Source: Desulfuromonadaceae bacterium (GTDB lineage: Bacteria > Desulfobacterota > Desulfuromonadia > Desulfuromonadales > JAAYDE01). Taken from it: a DNA stretch of 33,419 bases. Where the stretch lies: the NCBI GenBank assembly GCA_012512925.1, contig JAAZDE010000072.1:1-33419 (forward strand). The letters are read 5' to 3'. The notes beneath the pieces are model-generated. The model was not told the origin of the DNA. It was given only the letters and a program-made list of their open reading frames with translations, and made no database searches. A program made the position numbers and the translations under genes. Below are positions 16,109 to 25,776 of the stretch, in pieces. Each line of letters begins with the position of its first letter. The stretch's first letter is position 1.

Positions 16109-16143
16109 CATGGATTGCCGGAAGCGGACGCCGGCAATCCATG
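16109..16143. repeat. Perfect 13-bp inverted repeat between secF and recJ
   Basis: CATGGATTGCCGG and its exact complement CCGGCAATCCATG flank a 9-base loop. The hairpin sits in the 115-base gap between the secF stop and the chosen recJ start. Neither side has a T run, so it is not a normal terminator; it could be a REP-like element or a processing/attenuation site. Confidence 0.75.
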
Positions 16144-16198
16144 CTTGGCGGGAAAATTTCTTCAGGCGGATCTTGGGGAAGGGCCGGTGAGAAAACCC

Positions 16199-17134
16199 TC
16201 AGGCGCTTCTGGCCGTTGCAACTTTGGTCTTGCGGCGCTTGCCGACATATTCCTCCCAGACGATGAGCAGGGGACTGGCGATGAAAATAGAGGAGTAGGT
16301 CCCGATCAAGATCCCGATCAGCAACGCGAAGGCGAAATTATTGATGACCCCGCCGCCGAAAATAAACAGGGCCAGAATCACGATCATGGTGGTCCCCGAA
16401 GTGAGCAGGGTACGGGAAAGGGTCTCGTTGATGCTGTGGTTGATGATGGAAGGGAACGGCTCCTTGTTGTATTTGCCCATGTTCTCCCGGATCCGGTCAT
16501 AGACGATGATGGTGTCGTTGAGGGAGTAGCCGACGATGGCCAGAAAGGCGGCGATGACCGGCAGATCGATTTCCCGGTTGGTCAGGGAAAAGGCGCCCAG
16601 GGTGATGAGGATATCGTGAATGAGGGCGAGAATCGCTCCCACTGCGAAGCGCAGCTCGAACCGCCAGGTGACATAAATCAATATTCCGATCATGGCATAG
16701 CAAATGGCCCAGAACCCTTTTTTTCGCAAGTCCTTGCCCACCTGAGGACCGACCATCTCGGCACGGCGGATATCGACCTTGCCGGCGCCGTAGTGGGTCT
16801 CCAGCAACTCCAGGGTCCTCTGGGAAAAGCCCTTCAGCTCGGAACTGGTCTTTTGCGCCCTGACCAGAAACTCATTGGCTTCTTCGCCGAATTGCTGCAC
16901 CGTAAAAGTGCCGATGTCGAGATCCTTTAAGGCCTCTTTGATATCGGCGGCATTGGTCGATTCGGCAAACTGCAGTTGAATCAGGGTGCCCCCCGAGAAA
17001 TCGATGCCGAAATTGGGTCCTCCCTTGAGAACCAGAGAAAAAAGCCCGATCAAAATCAGTACCGCAGAAAAAATCAGGACGATGCGGCGCTTGCCGATGA
17101 AATCCAGATTGATGTCCGGCCGGATGATTTCCAT
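16199..17134 (-). CDS. secF: Protein translocase subunit SecF
   Basis: Membrane partner of SecD in the SecDF complex that uses the proton gradient to pull proteins across the inner membrane after SecA-SecYEG. The 311 residues show one N-terminal helix (about 17-36), the motif FGIDFSGGT (42-50), a short periplasmic domain, then five helices with the conserved GYSLNDTIIVYDRIREN and NETLSRT..TS. AAGGAG lies 6 bases before the ATG. It is 10 bases after secD, and the two form one unit with yajC. The C-terminus is basic (GKRRKTK). Confidence 0.97.
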   Translation of the reverse strand: MEIIRPDINLDFIGKRRIVLIFSAVLILIGLFSLVLKGGPNFGIDFSGGTLIQLQFAESTNAADIKEALKDLDIGTFTVQQFGEEANEFLVRAQKTSSELKGFSQRTLELLETHYGAGKVDIRRAEMVGPQVGKDLRKKGFWAICYAMIGILIYVTWRFELRFAVGAILALIHDILITLGAFSLTNREIDLPVIAAFLAIVGYSLNDTIIVYDRIRENMGKYNKEPFPSIINHSINETLSRTLLTSGTTMIVILALFIFGGGVINNFAFALLIGILIGTYSSIFIASPLLIVWEEYVGKRRKTKVATARSA

Positions 17135-17144
17135 TCCGATCTCC

Positions 17145-18740
17145 TTAGATGCTCAACTGCTTTATCTGACGTTTTTCGAAGAAATAATCAAAGATCACCC
17201 GGGAGACAAAGATCGCCGTAAACAGAGAACAGACAATCCCCACGGATAGGGTGACGGCAAAGCCTTTGACCGGTCCGGTCCCGAACTGGAAAAGGACCAG
17301 GGCGGCTATCAGCGTCGTCACGTTGGCGTCAACAATAGTCAGAAAAGCCTTGGCGAAACCCTCTTCGAGCGCCAGGCGGGGGCTCTGACCCCGGCGCAGT
17401 TCCTCCCGGATGCGTTCAAAAATCAGCACATTGGCATCCACGGCCATCCCCACCGTGAGAACAATACCGGCAATGCCGGGAAGGGTGAGGGATGCCTTGA
17501 ACAGAGCCAGCAGGGTGAGGATGAAAACCAGATTGAGCAGCAGAGCGACATTGGCCACCAGGCCGGCCAGGCGGTAATAGACGAACATGGCGATAATCAC
17601 CAGAATGCCGCCGACCAGGACGGAGAAAATCCCCTTGTTGATGGAGTCGCGCCCCAAGGAAGGCCCGACGGTGCGATCTTCCAGGATCTTCACCGGCGCG
17701 GGTAGTGACCCGGCCCGCAGCACGATGGCCAGATCGGTGGCCTCCTGTTCGTTAAAGGCTCCACTAATCTGAGCGCTTCCACCGGAGATCCGCTCCCGAA
17801 TCACCGGTGCCGAATAGACGGTATCGTCGAGAATGATGGCCAATCGCTTACCGACGTTGGCGGCGGTAATCTGATCGAAACGCTTGGCGCCCAGCGAATT
17901 GAAATCGATGGATACATAGGGCTCGTTGAAGCGGTTGTCGATCCTCACCTGGGCATCAGAGAGAAGGTCTCCGGTAAGAATCGTTTTGTCGAAAACCACG
18001 ACCGGCAGCTCGGTTACCGCTCCGGTCTGACGGTTGACCCGTTTTTCATAAAGCAGTTGGGTTCCGCCCGGCAGCAACCCCTTGACCGCGTCCTCCGGCG
18101 GCACATCGGCCACAAGTTTGAACTCCAGACGGGCGGTCTTGCCGATCAGATCAATGGCTCGCTGCGGATCCTTCACACCTGGCAGCTGGATCAGAATGCG
18201 GTCATCGCTCTGCCTCTGCAGAACCGGCTCGGTAACGCCGAACTGGTCGATGCGGTTGCGCATCGTCTCCACCGCCTGACGTACGGCATAGCTCCGGATA
18301 TGTTCCACCTCATTGTCGCTGAGGCGGAAATTTTTCTGGGGATAATCGTCGGAACGGCTCTCCTCGGCCTGCTCCAGCGTCGGAAACTGCTTCTTGATCA
18401 TGGCATTGACCTGACCGGCCGCCACATCGTCGTAAACAATGACCGAAACGGTGCCGTCTCCACCCCGCAGCACCCTCTTGAAGACGATATCATCCTCCCG
18501 CAGCAGGGTTTCCAATTCGTCGGCGATACTGTCGAGGCGGCTTTCCACCGCCTTTTCGACGTCAACCCCCAGAACCAGATGAATACCACCCTGCAGATCC
18601 AGGCCGAGATGTATCGGATCGAAGGTGTTCCGCCACCAATCCGGAAGGCGCTCCTGAAACAAGGTCGGAGCGAGGGCAACCAACGACAGCGAAACAAGAA
18701 CCATCACCAGGATGGCCCGAAATTTCAGGTTTCTAGACAT
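17145..18740 (-). CDS. secD: Protein translocase subunit SecD
   Basis: Large SecDF subunit, 531 residues. One N-terminal helix (about 8-28) is followed by the start motif LGLDLQGGIHLVLGVD, a large periplasmic P1 region (about 50-340, with RNRIDQFGVTEP and RILIQLPG) and five C-terminal helices. The conserved VGMAVDANVLIFERIREE and AFLTIVDANVTT are present; the Asp of the first is the proton-relay residue of SecD proteins. The ribosome site AAAGGAG is 12 bases from the ATG. It follows yajC by 68 bases and precedes secF by 10. Confidence 0.97.
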   Translation of the reverse strand: MSRNLKFRAILVMVLVSLSLVALAPTLFQERLPDWWRNTFDPIHLGLDLQGGIHLVLGVDVEKAVESRLDSIADELETLLREDDIVFKRVLRGGDGTVSVIVYDDVAAGQVNAMIKKQFPTLEQAEESRSDDYPQKNFRLSDNEVEHIRSYAVRQAVETMRNRIDQFGVTEPVLQRQSDDRILIQLPGVKDPQRAIDLIGKTARLEFKLVADVPPEDAVKGLLPGGTQLLYEKRVNRQTGAVTELPVVVFDKTILTGDLLSDAQVRIDNRFNEPYVSIDFNSLGAKRFDQITAANVGKRLAIILDDTVYSAPVIRERISGGSAQISGAFNEQEATDLAIVLRAGSLPAPVKILEDRTVGPSLGRDSINKGIFSVLVGGILVIIAMFVYYRLAGLVANVALLLNLVFILTLLALFKASLTLPGIAGIVLTVGMAVDANVLIFERIREELRRGQSPRLALEEGFAKAFLTIVDANVTTLIAALVLFQFGTGPVKGFAVTLSVGIVCSLFTAIFVSRVIFDYFFEKRQIKQLSI

Positions 18741-18808
18741 ATTTGAAGCCGTCTCCTTTCAGCCTCGGAGCATCGTGACGCATGAACATTCCGGCAACGG
18801 CGCGGGAA

Positions 18809-19171
18809 TTACTGTTTTTCCTGCTTGTCCTGTTTTTCCTGCTTATCTTTTTTTTCGAGCGGATTCTGGTTGTTGACGATGGCAGAGCGGTTGACCCTGA
18901 TCCGCACGCCGGTAGCCACCTCCAGAGAAAGAATTTCCTCCTGGATGCCGGCCACCCGGCCGTGGATACCCCCGGCTGTCACCACCTGGTCACCGATTTT
19001 GAGCGAATCGATCAGTTCCTTGTGCTGCTTGGCTCTTTTCTGCTGGGGACGGATGAGCAGAAAGTAAAAAACCGCGACCATCAGCACCAGCATGATGACC
19101 GTTTCATATCCCGGACGCCCTCCCTGCTGCGCGGCGGCGTTTCCCGCCATTGCGAACGCTTCACTGACCAT
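18809..19171 (-). CDS. yajC: Preprotein translocase accessory subunit YajC
   Basis: Small single-helix protein associated with SecDF, 120 residues. A short periplasmic or lumenal N-terminus is followed by one membrane helix (about 23-41, ending FYFLLIRPQQKRAK) and the cytoplasmic YajC domain with LKIGDQVVTAGGIHGRV. The start at 19171 is fixed by GGGAGG 9 bases upstream; the in-frame codons before it are not needed. The last residues are a charged Lys/Glu/Gln tail encoded by an 18-bp tandem repeat (18812-18847). Such tails vary between species. Confidence 0.95.
   Translation of the reverse strand: MVSEAFAMAGNAAAQQGGRPGYETVIMLVLMVAVFYFLLIRPQQKRAKQHKELIDSLKIGDQVVTAGGIHGRVAGIQEEILSLEVATGVRIRVNRSAIVNNQNPLEKKDKQEKQDKQEKQ
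18812..18847. repeat. Two-copy 18-bp tandem repeat at the end of yajC
   Basis: CTGTTTTTCCTGCTTGTC is followed directly by the same 18 bases with one change (GTC to ATC). On the coding strand it specifies the repeating D/Q-K-Q-E-K tail of YajC. It is in frame, so copy-number change would lengthen or shorten the tail by six residues. Confidence 0.85.
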
Positions 19172-19235
19172 AGGATTAAACCTCCCTTGTATTGAAAAAA
19201 GTTTTATTTTCCATTCAGGCTGTCTTGCCGTCACC

Positions 19236-19244
19236 GTTATAGCA
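19236..19244 (-). promoter_or_regulatory. Extended -10 promoter upstream of yajC
   Basis: Minus-strand TGCTATAAC fits an extended -10 box. It lies in the 129-base gap between tgt and yajC, giving a start near 19229 and a leader of about 58 bases. It would let yajC-secD-secF-recJ be transcribed apart from queA-tgt. Confidence 0.4.
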
Positions 19245-19300
19245 GAAATTCCCGGAAAAAAAAATTAATCCGGAAAAAATCGGGGAATTTTTGCCGGTGG

Positions 19301-20422
<1,122 letters not shown>

Positions 20423-20499
20423 TCACTCCGCAAAAATTTTCCGCCACGGTCAGGACCATTCCTCCATCGGCAGGATATTGAAAAAAAGTCAACATCCCC

Positions 20500-21534
20500 T
20501 CACAGAATCAGCATGCAATCCCCATAGCTGTAAAAACGGTAGCGTTCCTCGCAGGCTTTTTTGTAGGCATCGAGGATCAATTCGCGGCCGGCAAAGGCGG
20601 CAACCAGCATCAACAGGGTCGACTTGGGGAGGTGGAAATTGGTGATCAGGGCATCGATGATGCGAAAACGAAATCCCGGGTAGATGAAAAGCCGGGAAAC
20701 ACCCTCTCCCCCGATCAGACGCCCCTCAACGTCCACAGCCGTCTCCAGGGCACGGGTCACCGTGGTACCAACGGCGAAAACCCGCCCACCCTCCCTTTTG
20801 GTCCGGTGGATGCTCTCCAGGGTGGCCGCCGGGATGGCGAAATATTCGCCATGCATTTCATGCTCGAGAGGATCGTCGCTGCGGACCGGCAGAAAAGTGC
20901 CGATCCCGACATGAAGTGTCAGGGAAGAAATTCCCACTCCTTTGGCAGACAGGAGATCCAGAACGGCGGGGGTGAAATGAAGACCCGCGGTAGGAGCCGC
21001 TACTGCACCCGCATGATGGGCGAAAACGGTCTGATAGCGTTCCCGGTCGAGAAGAGTGTCCTGGCGCCGGATATACGGGGGAAGCGGAATTCGTCCGGTC
21101 TTTTCCAGAACCTGCTGAAAATCCCCCCGGAAATGAAAACGCAGGAGCAGCAGGGATGCCTCCCCTTCCCCGATAACCTCAGCAGCCAGTTCATCCCCCA
21201 GCCTGAGGATCGAGCCGGTACGGGGACGTTTGGAGGAACGACACAGACAGCTCCAGATTTCCTCCGCCCCCTGTTCGCGGTGCACCAGGAAAATCTCCAC
21301 CCGGCCGCCGCTTGTTTCCTTGCGGCCGAAAAGTCGGGCCGGAATCACCCTGGTATCGTTGACAACAAGCAGGTCGCCGCCACGCAGGTAGGCGCCGATG
21401 CCGCCGAAGCAATCATGATCGATGGCGCCGCTACTGCGGTTTACCACCATCATGCGGGACTCCCCGCGGCAAGGCGGAGGGTATTGGGCGATCAACTCAC
21501 CGGGGAGGGAATAATCGAAATCACTGAGTTGCAT
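20500..21534 (-). CDS. queA: S-adenosylmethionine:tRNA ribosyltransferase-isomerase
   Basis: Transfers and isomerises the ribose part of SAM onto preQ1-tRNA to give epoxyqueuosine. The 344 residues are full length and carry the family blocks FDYSLPGELIAQYP at the start, DLLVVNDTRVIPARLFG, HHAGAVAAPTAGLHFT (about 192-207), HVGIGTFLPVRSDD and the C-terminal NFHLPKSTLLMLV. GAGGAG lies 9 bases before the ATG. It directly precedes tgt and follows the small DUF2065 gene by 39 bases. Confidence 0.97.
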   Translation of the reverse strand: MQLSDFDYSLPGELIAQYPPPCRGESRMMVVNRSSGAIDHDCFGGIGAYLRGGDLLVVNDTRVIPARLFGRKETSGGRVEIFLVHREQGAEEIWSCLCRSSKRPRTGSILRLGDELAAEVIGEGEASLLLLRFHFRGDFQQVLEKTGRIPLPPYIRRQDTLLDRERYQTVFAHHAGAVAAPTAGLHFTPAVLDLLSAKGVGISSLTLHVGIGTFLPVRSDDPLEHEMHGEYFAIPAATLESIHRTKREGGRVFAVGTTVTRALETAVDVEGRLIGGEGVSRLFIYPGFRFRIIDALITNFHLPKSTLLMLVAAFAGRELILDAYKKACEERYRFYSYGDCMLIL

Positions 21535-21573
21535 GGCAAGGCTCTCCTCGGACGGAATCGGCGACAGAATCCG

Positions 21574-21759
21574 TCAGCCTCTGATCAGGTAGACCAGAAG
21601 AAGCCCGCCAAGCATAGCGGAGAGACCCATAAAGCGGAGATGACGCTCCGGAAGAATCAGCATCTGGGCGTAAACCTTCTTGATGGTGGATGGAGATAGA
21701 AACCAGGGGATTCCCTCGAGAATCAGCACCACTCCCAGAACCGTCAACAAAAGTTCCAT
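21574..21759 (-). CDS. DUF2065 (YjeT-type) small inner-membrane protein
   Basis: A 61-residue protein with two hydrophobic helices (about 2-19 and 42-60) joined by a short loop with PSTIKKVYAQMLILPERHLRFMG. The pattern LEGIPWFLSPSTIKK..AQ...LP...LR..GL matches DUF2065 proteins such as E. coli YjeT, whose function is unknown. The start at 21759 is supported by AAGGTGG 4 bases upstream. It precedes queA by 39 bases and may share its transcript. Confidence 0.85.
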   Translation of the reverse strand: MELLLTVLGVVLILEGIPWFLSPSTIKKVYAQMLILPERHLRFMGLSAMLGGLLLVYLIRG

Positions 21760-21800
21760 CTGCCCACCTTGAAATCTGTATTTATTTGCTGTCAGCTCGC

Positions 21801-21818
21801 TGAAAAACCGGAGTCCGG
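21801..21818 (-). terminator. Probable intrinsic terminator after argC
   Basis: On the minus strand AACCGGA and TCCGGTT form a short stem with a minimal loop, followed by TTTCAG, so the stem merges into five T residues. It lies about 110 bases after the argC stop and would separate argC from the DUF2065-queA-tgt unit. Confidence 0.5.
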
Positions 21819-21926
21819 TTCCCTGTCCCTGGCCAAGGAGCGGGCGGCTTGAATCCTGGGATCCCAATAGTTATTGCTTTTTTAGGCGCGGCATAAAGGC
21901 CAAACGCGCGGTCCTTCAAAAACCTG

Positions 21927-22967
21927 CTAAGGGAACAGGGGAACTACCTCCAGGCCCAACCCCTCATCGAATCCTTCCATGATGTTCATGTTCTGGATCG
22001 CCTGGCCGGAGGCTCCCTTGACCAGATTGTCGATAGCGGAGAGGACGATCACCCGTCCGGTGCGGCAATCGCTCACCACCCCGATATCGCAATAGTTGCT
22101 CCCCTTGACCATGGCGACATTGGGAAGTTCACCCGCCGCACAGACACGGACAAAGGGCTCGTCGCGGTAGAAGTCGCTGAAAAGTTCCGCCAGTTCCTTC
22201 CCTTCCAGCACTTTTTTCATTTGGGCATAAGAGGTGGACAGGATGCCGCGGCTGATAGGCAGCAGGTGAGGAGTGAAATTGACAATCACCGGGGTTGCCG
22301 CCAGATCGCCGAGGATCTGCTCGATCTCGGGGGTATGGCGGTGAGTTCCCACACCATAAGCTTTGAACCCCTCGTTGACCTCACAGAAGAGGCTGCCGAG
22401 GCGAACCGAACGTCCGGCGCCGGTGGCGCCCGATTTGCTATCGATGATCAGGGTCCGCAGATCGATCAGATCGTGGCGAAGCAGGGGAGCCAGGGCCAGA
22501 ATGGCGCTGGTCGGATAACAGCCGGGATTGGCCGTCAGGCGGGCGCCGCGGATCTTTTCCCGATAGAGTTCGGGGAGACCATAGGCGGCCTCGGCAACCA
22601 GTTCCGGGCAGGTATGCCGCTGATACCATTTTTCGTAGACGTCGACATCCTTGAGACGGAAATCGGCGGACAGATCGATCACCTTTTTGCCGGCAGCGAG
22701 AAAATGGGGAACCACCCCCATGGCCGCCTTGTGAGGAAGGGCGGTGAAAATGATATCCGCCGCGGCGATCACTTTCTCCACATCCAAAGCTTCGAGGCAA
22801 AGGGACAACTTCCTGGGCAGGGAAGGAAAGACCCGTGAGACCGGGGTGCCGACATCCTCGAGGGATGTCAGACAGGTCAGCTCGACCTGCGGATGAAGGG
22901 AGAGCAGCCGGATCAATTCCACGCCGGTGTAACCTCCGGCCCCGATAATCGCCACTCGGCGGGCCAT
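21927..22967 (-). CDS. argC: N-acetyl-gamma-glutamyl-phosphate reductase
   Basis: Third step of arginine synthesis, reducing N-acetylglutamyl phosphate with NADPH. The 346 residues show the dinucleotide fold [12 protein letters not shown] at 9-20, [10 protein letters not shown] at 98-107, the catalytic Cys150 in NPGCYPTSA and the [11 protein letters not shown] block with the catalytic His. It is the usual single-domain enzyme with no fusion to acetylglutamate kinase. AGGAGG lies 5 bases before the ATG. It follows rpsI, but a strong terminator lies only a few bases before its ribosome site, so its expression may depend on read-through. Confidence 0.97.
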   Translation of the reverse strand: MARRVAIIGAGGYTGVELIRLLSLHPQVELTCLTSLEDVGTPVSRVFPSLPRKLSLCLEALDVEKVIAAADIIFTALPHKAAMGVVPHFLAAGKKVIDLSADFRLKDVDVYEKWYQRHTCPELVAEAAYGLPELYREKIRGARLTANPGCYPTSAILALAPLLRHDLIDLRTLIIDSKSGATGAGRSVRLGSLFCEVNEGFKAYGVGTHRHTPEIEQILGDLAATPVIVNFTPHLLPISRGILSTSYAQMKKVLEGKELAELFSDFYRDEPFVRVCAAGELPNVAMVKGSNYCDIGVVSDCRTGRVIVLSAIDNLVKGASGQAIQNMNIMEGFDEGLGLEVVPLFP

Positions 22968-22986
22968 TTCAGCCTCCTCTTAAAAA

Positions 22987-23018
22987 GAAGACAGGAAACC
23001 GGTCCGGTTTCCTGTCTT
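22987..23018 (-). terminator. Strong intrinsic terminator after rplM-rpsI
   Basis: A near-perfect palindrome, AAGACAGGAAACCGG and CCGGTTTCCTGTCTT around one central base (15-bp arms), is followed on the minus strand by CTTTTTA. It lies 64 bases after the rpsI stop and ends only 20 bases before the argC start codon. Confidence 0.85.
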
Positions 23019-23081
23019 ACCTTGCTTGAAATCAGGTTGTCGCAAGTACAAGGCGACCACAGCCGCCAATCCAAACCGGTG

Positions 23082-23474
23082 CTAACGTTTGGAGAACTGG
23101 AAGCGGGCGCGGGCAGCGCGGCGACCGTACTTTTTCCGTTCCTTGACGCGGCTGTCGCGGGTGATGAAGCCGGCCCGTTTGAGCGTTGGTCGCAGATCGA
23201 GGCTGTACTCCATCAACGCCTTGGAAATGCCATGCTTGATGGCACCGGCCTGCCCGGTGTGCCCACCACCGCAGACATTGACATCGATATCGAATCTGCC
23301 CATGGTTTCGGTGAGGGCCAGCGGCTGCTCGATCACCATGCGCAGAATCGCCCGGCCAAAATAATCATCCAAGGGCTGTTTGTTGACAGTAATCGCCCCG
23401 GAGCCATCCCGGAGCCAAACACGGGCCACGGAGGTTTTCCGTTTTCCGGTCGCATAATATTTCCGCTCGGCCAT
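23082..23474 (-). CDS. rpsI: 30S ribosomal protein S9
   Basis: Ribosomal protein of the small-subunit head, 130 residues. The family start [16 protein letters not shown], the central [19 protein letters not shown] and the very basic end [21 protein letters not shown] are all present; the final KR tail reaches the P-site tRNA in known ribosomes. AGGAGAGAGACG precedes the ATG. It follows rplM by 23 bases, the usual order. Confidence 0.98.
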   Translation of the reverse strand: MAERKYYATGKRKTSVARVWLRDGSGAITVNKQPLDDYFGRAILRMVIEQPLALTETMGRFDIDVNVCGGGHTGQAGAIKHGISKALMEYSLDLRPTLKRAGFITRDSRVKERKKYGRRAARARFQFSKR

Positions 23475-23497
23475 CGTCTCTCTCCTAACTCTGCCGT

Positions 23498-23926
23498 TTA
23501 AAACTCGAGCACATGAGGTTTCTGGGCGGAATGAGGGTGGTTCCCGCCGATATAAACCTTCAGTTTAGTGAACATCTGCCGTCCCAATTTGTTTTTGGGA
23601 AGCATTCCCTTGACCGCCTTGCGGATCAATTCTTCAGGTTTCCGCTCAAGCATCTTACCCGCCGGAGTGGTGGTCAGGCCACCGGGATAACCGCTGTGGC
23701 GGTAATACATCTTGTCGGCCAGTTTGTTGCCGGTGAGACGAACCTTTTCGGCGTTGACCACGATGACAAAATCACCGGCATCCATGTGAGGCGCGAAACA
23801 GGGCTTGTTCTTCCCTCGCAGAACCTTGGCGATCTCGGAGGCGGCACGGCCGAGAACCTTCCCGTTCAAGTCCACGATATGCCATTTCTGGTCGATATCC
23901 GCCTTCTTGACGATTTGCGTACTCAT
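23498..23926 (-). CDS. rplM: 50S ribosomal protein L13
   Basis: Large-subunit protein of 142 residues with the family blocks [43 protein letters not shown] and the C-terminal [23 protein letters not shown]. The ATG at 23926 is chosen over the TTG directly before it, since GAGAGG lies 6 bases upstream of the ATG. First gene of the rplM-rpsI operon, with a leader of about 78 bases from the promoter at 24012-24039. Confidence 0.98.
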   Translation of the reverse strand: MSTQIVKKADIDQKWHIVDLNGKVLGRAASEIAKVLRGKNKPCFAPHMDAGDFVIVVNAEKVRLTGNKLADKMYYRHSGYPGGLTTTPAGKMLERKPEELIRKAVKGMLPKNKLGRQMFTKLKVYIGGNHPHSAQKPHVLEF

Positions 23927-24011
23927 CAAAACCCTCTCTTTACCATGAAATTACTATGAAATATTTTTATAGTGGTAATCAATGACAGGCCGGTCGGCCA
24001 CGAAAATGTAG

Positions 24012-24039
24012 ATTTAACGAAAAACAGGCCACTTGTCAA
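24012..24039 (-). promoter_or_regulatory. Sigma-70-type promoter of rplM-rpsI
   Basis: A perfect TTGACA (24034-24039, minus strand) and TTAAAT (24012-24017) are 16 bases apart. It lies back to back with the promoter of the MerR-like gene. Confidence 0.6.
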
Positions 24040-24085
24040 GGACCTTTTTGCCCGAGCGATAGGCTTGCCCCGCGGGAAACGGTGA

Positions 24086-24114
24086 CGGACAGATCAACAA
24101 GGATACGCTATAGT
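24086..24114 (+). promoter_or_regulatory. Probable promoter of the MerR-like gene
   Basis: CGGACA (24086-24091) and TATAGT (24109-24114) are 17 bases apart. The start would fall near 24121, about 41 bases before the ATG at 24162. Confidence 0.4.
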
Positions 24115-24161
24115 TGTTTATATAAAAAATCTTTTCCGACCAGCCAAGGGAGGCGAGTCCC

Positions 24162-24344
24162 ATGTCCGTAGGCAAAACCTGGTTCACTCTGGAAGAAGCC
24201 CAGCACAAATTCGGGATCGCCAGATCGGTCATCCTCGAATGGGTCAGCGAAGGACTGGTCCGGGCGGAGCGGGAAGAGGGCCGGATCGTCCGTATCAATG
24301 TCGATGACCTGCAGCTTCAGGTGGACGACCTGACCCATCGCTGA
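24162..24344 (+). CDS. Small MerR/excisionase-like DNA-binding protein
   Basis: A 60-residue protein with a helix-turn-helix of MerR type: WFTLEEAQHKFGIARSVILEWVSEGLV (about 7-33), followed by a short basic/acidic wing (RAEREEGRIVRINVDDLQLQVDDL). There is no effector-binding or coiled-coil domain, so it is shorter than true MerR regulators and resembles the stand-alone DNA-binding modules of this group. GGGAGG lies 8 bases before the ATG. It diverges from rplM and converges with the DAHP synthase. No phage or mobile genes are near, so excisionase activity is unlikely; its target is unknown. Confidence 0.8.
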   Translation: MSVGKTWFTLEEAQHKFGIARSVILEWVSEGLVRAEREEGRIVRINVDDLQLQVDDLTHR

Positions 24345-24478
24345 CAGGGTGCGAAAAAACTGCCGCCATGATCCTGCCGCGACGTTCGGATCCGGGCATC
24401 TCACGCCGCGCTCCCAGGCCGGCTCTGCCCTAGCAACGCCTTGTCAGCAAAGCCAGTTCCTGTTTCCTTCACCCCATG

Positions 24479-25555
24479 TTACAGGGGCCGTCCGCCCATC
24501 TCCCGCAGTTTTTTTGCGGCATACCGCAACATTCGCTCCGTCGCCTCCCAGCCCACGCACTTGTCGGTGATGGAAACCCCATACTCGAGATCGGCGGAAT
24601 TGCCCGAAATTTTCTGGCTCCCCGGCTTGAGACAGCTTTCAATCATCAGTGCGGCGATGGATTTCTCACCCGCGCCAATCTGCTCCATCACATCGATCAG
24701 CACTTCCTCCTGCCGCTCATGATCCTTGAAGGAATTGGCATGACTGCAGTCCACCATGAGGCCTCGACCGAGACCCGCCTTGGTGAGCATCCCCACCGCT
24801 TTGGCGATGTCATCCGGGTGATAGTTCGGCTTGTCGTTACCACCGCGCAGCACCAGGTGCACGTCGGGGTTGCCGGTTGTGCCGACGATGGAGGTCCGTC
24901 CCTCGCGGTTGATGCCGAGAAAGGTATGAGAATGAAGAGCCGCTGCCATTCCGTCGATGGCGACCTGCAGGTTGCCGTCGGTGCCGTTTTTGAACCCGAC
25001 GGGAAAAGAGGAGCCGCTGGCCAGTTCCCGATGGGTCTGAGACTCGGTGGTGCGGGCGCCGATCGCCCCCCAGCTGATCAGATCGGAAAGATACTGGGGA
25101 GTGATCGGATCGAGAAGCTCGGTGGCCACGGGAAGTCCCAATGCATTGATGGCGCAGAGCAGCTGACGGGCGATGCCAAGCCCCTTGGAAATCTGATGGC
25201 TGCCGTTAAGATCGGGGTCGTTGATCAGTCCCTTCCAGCCGATAGTGGTGCGCGGTTTCTCGAAATAAACCCTCATCACTACAAAAAGTTGCTCCTGGAT
25301 GGCGCGGCTCAGCTCGGCCAGTTTGCCGGCATATTCCAAGGCCGCTTTCGGATCATGGATCGAACAGGGCCCCACCACGACCATCAGGCGGCGGTCCCTT
25401 CCATACAGGATATCCTTTATCTGATTACGGGCGCTGCTGACAAATTCGGCGATCTCATCGCTCAAGGGGAATACCTGCGCCAGGTCGGCAGGTGCAATAA
25501 TCGGATTCAGCTTGCTGACATAGAGATTGTTGGTCCGTGCTCGGCCCTTATTCAT
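24479..25555 (-). CDS. aroF: 3-deoxy-7-phosphoheptulonate (DAHP) synthase, class I
   Basis: First shikimate-pathway enzyme, condensing phosphoenolpyruvate and erythrose 4-phosphate. The 358 residues match the E. coli AroF/AroG/AroH type, with all four metal ligands: Cys64 (VGPCSIHDP), His272 (DCSHANS), Glu306 (IESCL) and Asp331 (SITDKC). The NPDVHLVLRGG and GARTTESQTHRELASG blocks are also kept. An N-terminal extension of about 40 residues is present, as in feedback-sensitive members; whether it senses Tyr, Phe or Trp cannot be read by eye, so the symbol is nominal. The ATG at 25555 is preferred to a TTG at 25591; a GGGAAG site lies 8 bases upstream. It is a single-gene unit with a good -10 box at 25600-25605. 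Confidence 0.94.
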   Translation of the reverse strand: MNKGRARTNNLYVSKLNPIIAPADLAQVFPLSDEIAEFVSSARNQIKDILYGRDRRLMVVVGPCSIHDPKAALEYAGKLAELSRAIQEQLFVVMRVYFEKPRTTIGWKGLINDPDLNGSHQISKGLGIARQLLCAINALGLPVATELLDPITPQYLSDLISWGAIGARTTESQTHRELASGSSFPVGFKNGTDGNLQVAIDGMAAALHSHTFLGINREGRTSIVGTTGNPDVHLVLRGGNDKPNYHPDDIAKAVGMLTKAGLGRGLMVDCSHANSFKDHERQEEVLIDVMEQIGAGEKSIAALMIESCLKPGSQKISGNSADLEYGVSITDKCVGWEATERMLRYAAKKLREMGGRPL

Positions 25556-25599
25556 GGTTTGAGCTTCCCGCCTCCTCTCCAAAGATTTCAAAGTTGGTT

Positions 25600-25605
25600 A
25601 TTATA
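25600..25605 (-). promoter_or_regulatory. -10 box of the DAHP synthase promoter
   Basis: A perfect TATAAT on the minus strand lies 45 bases before the start codon. No convincing -35 box is seen at 16-19 bases, so an activator or a weak promoter is possible. Confidence 0.45.
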
Positions 25606-25699
25606 GCTTTCAATTTCCAATAGTTCCACAACAACTTTCGACAGTTGGGGAAATTCCTTGGCAAAGGGTGATACGGCCTGCCCCCCCGCCCATAATGAT

Positions 25700-25728
25700 T
25701 TGACACCCCGAGACGATTTCTGTATAAA
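25700..25728 (+). promoter_or_regulatory. Strong sigma-70-type promoter of yggT-divIVA-DUF167
   Basis: A perfect TTGACA (25700-25705) and TATAAA (25723-25728) are 17 bases apart, giving a start near 25735 and a leader of about 42 bases. Confidence 0.7.
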
Positions 25729-25776
25729 ATCAAGGGAGTTTTTAAACTTCTATCAGCGGAAACGGAACTGACAACG

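Noticed and set aside
24162-24344. Phage excisionase
   Set aside because: No integrase, attachment site or other phage gene nearby; neighbours are conserved housekeeping genes.
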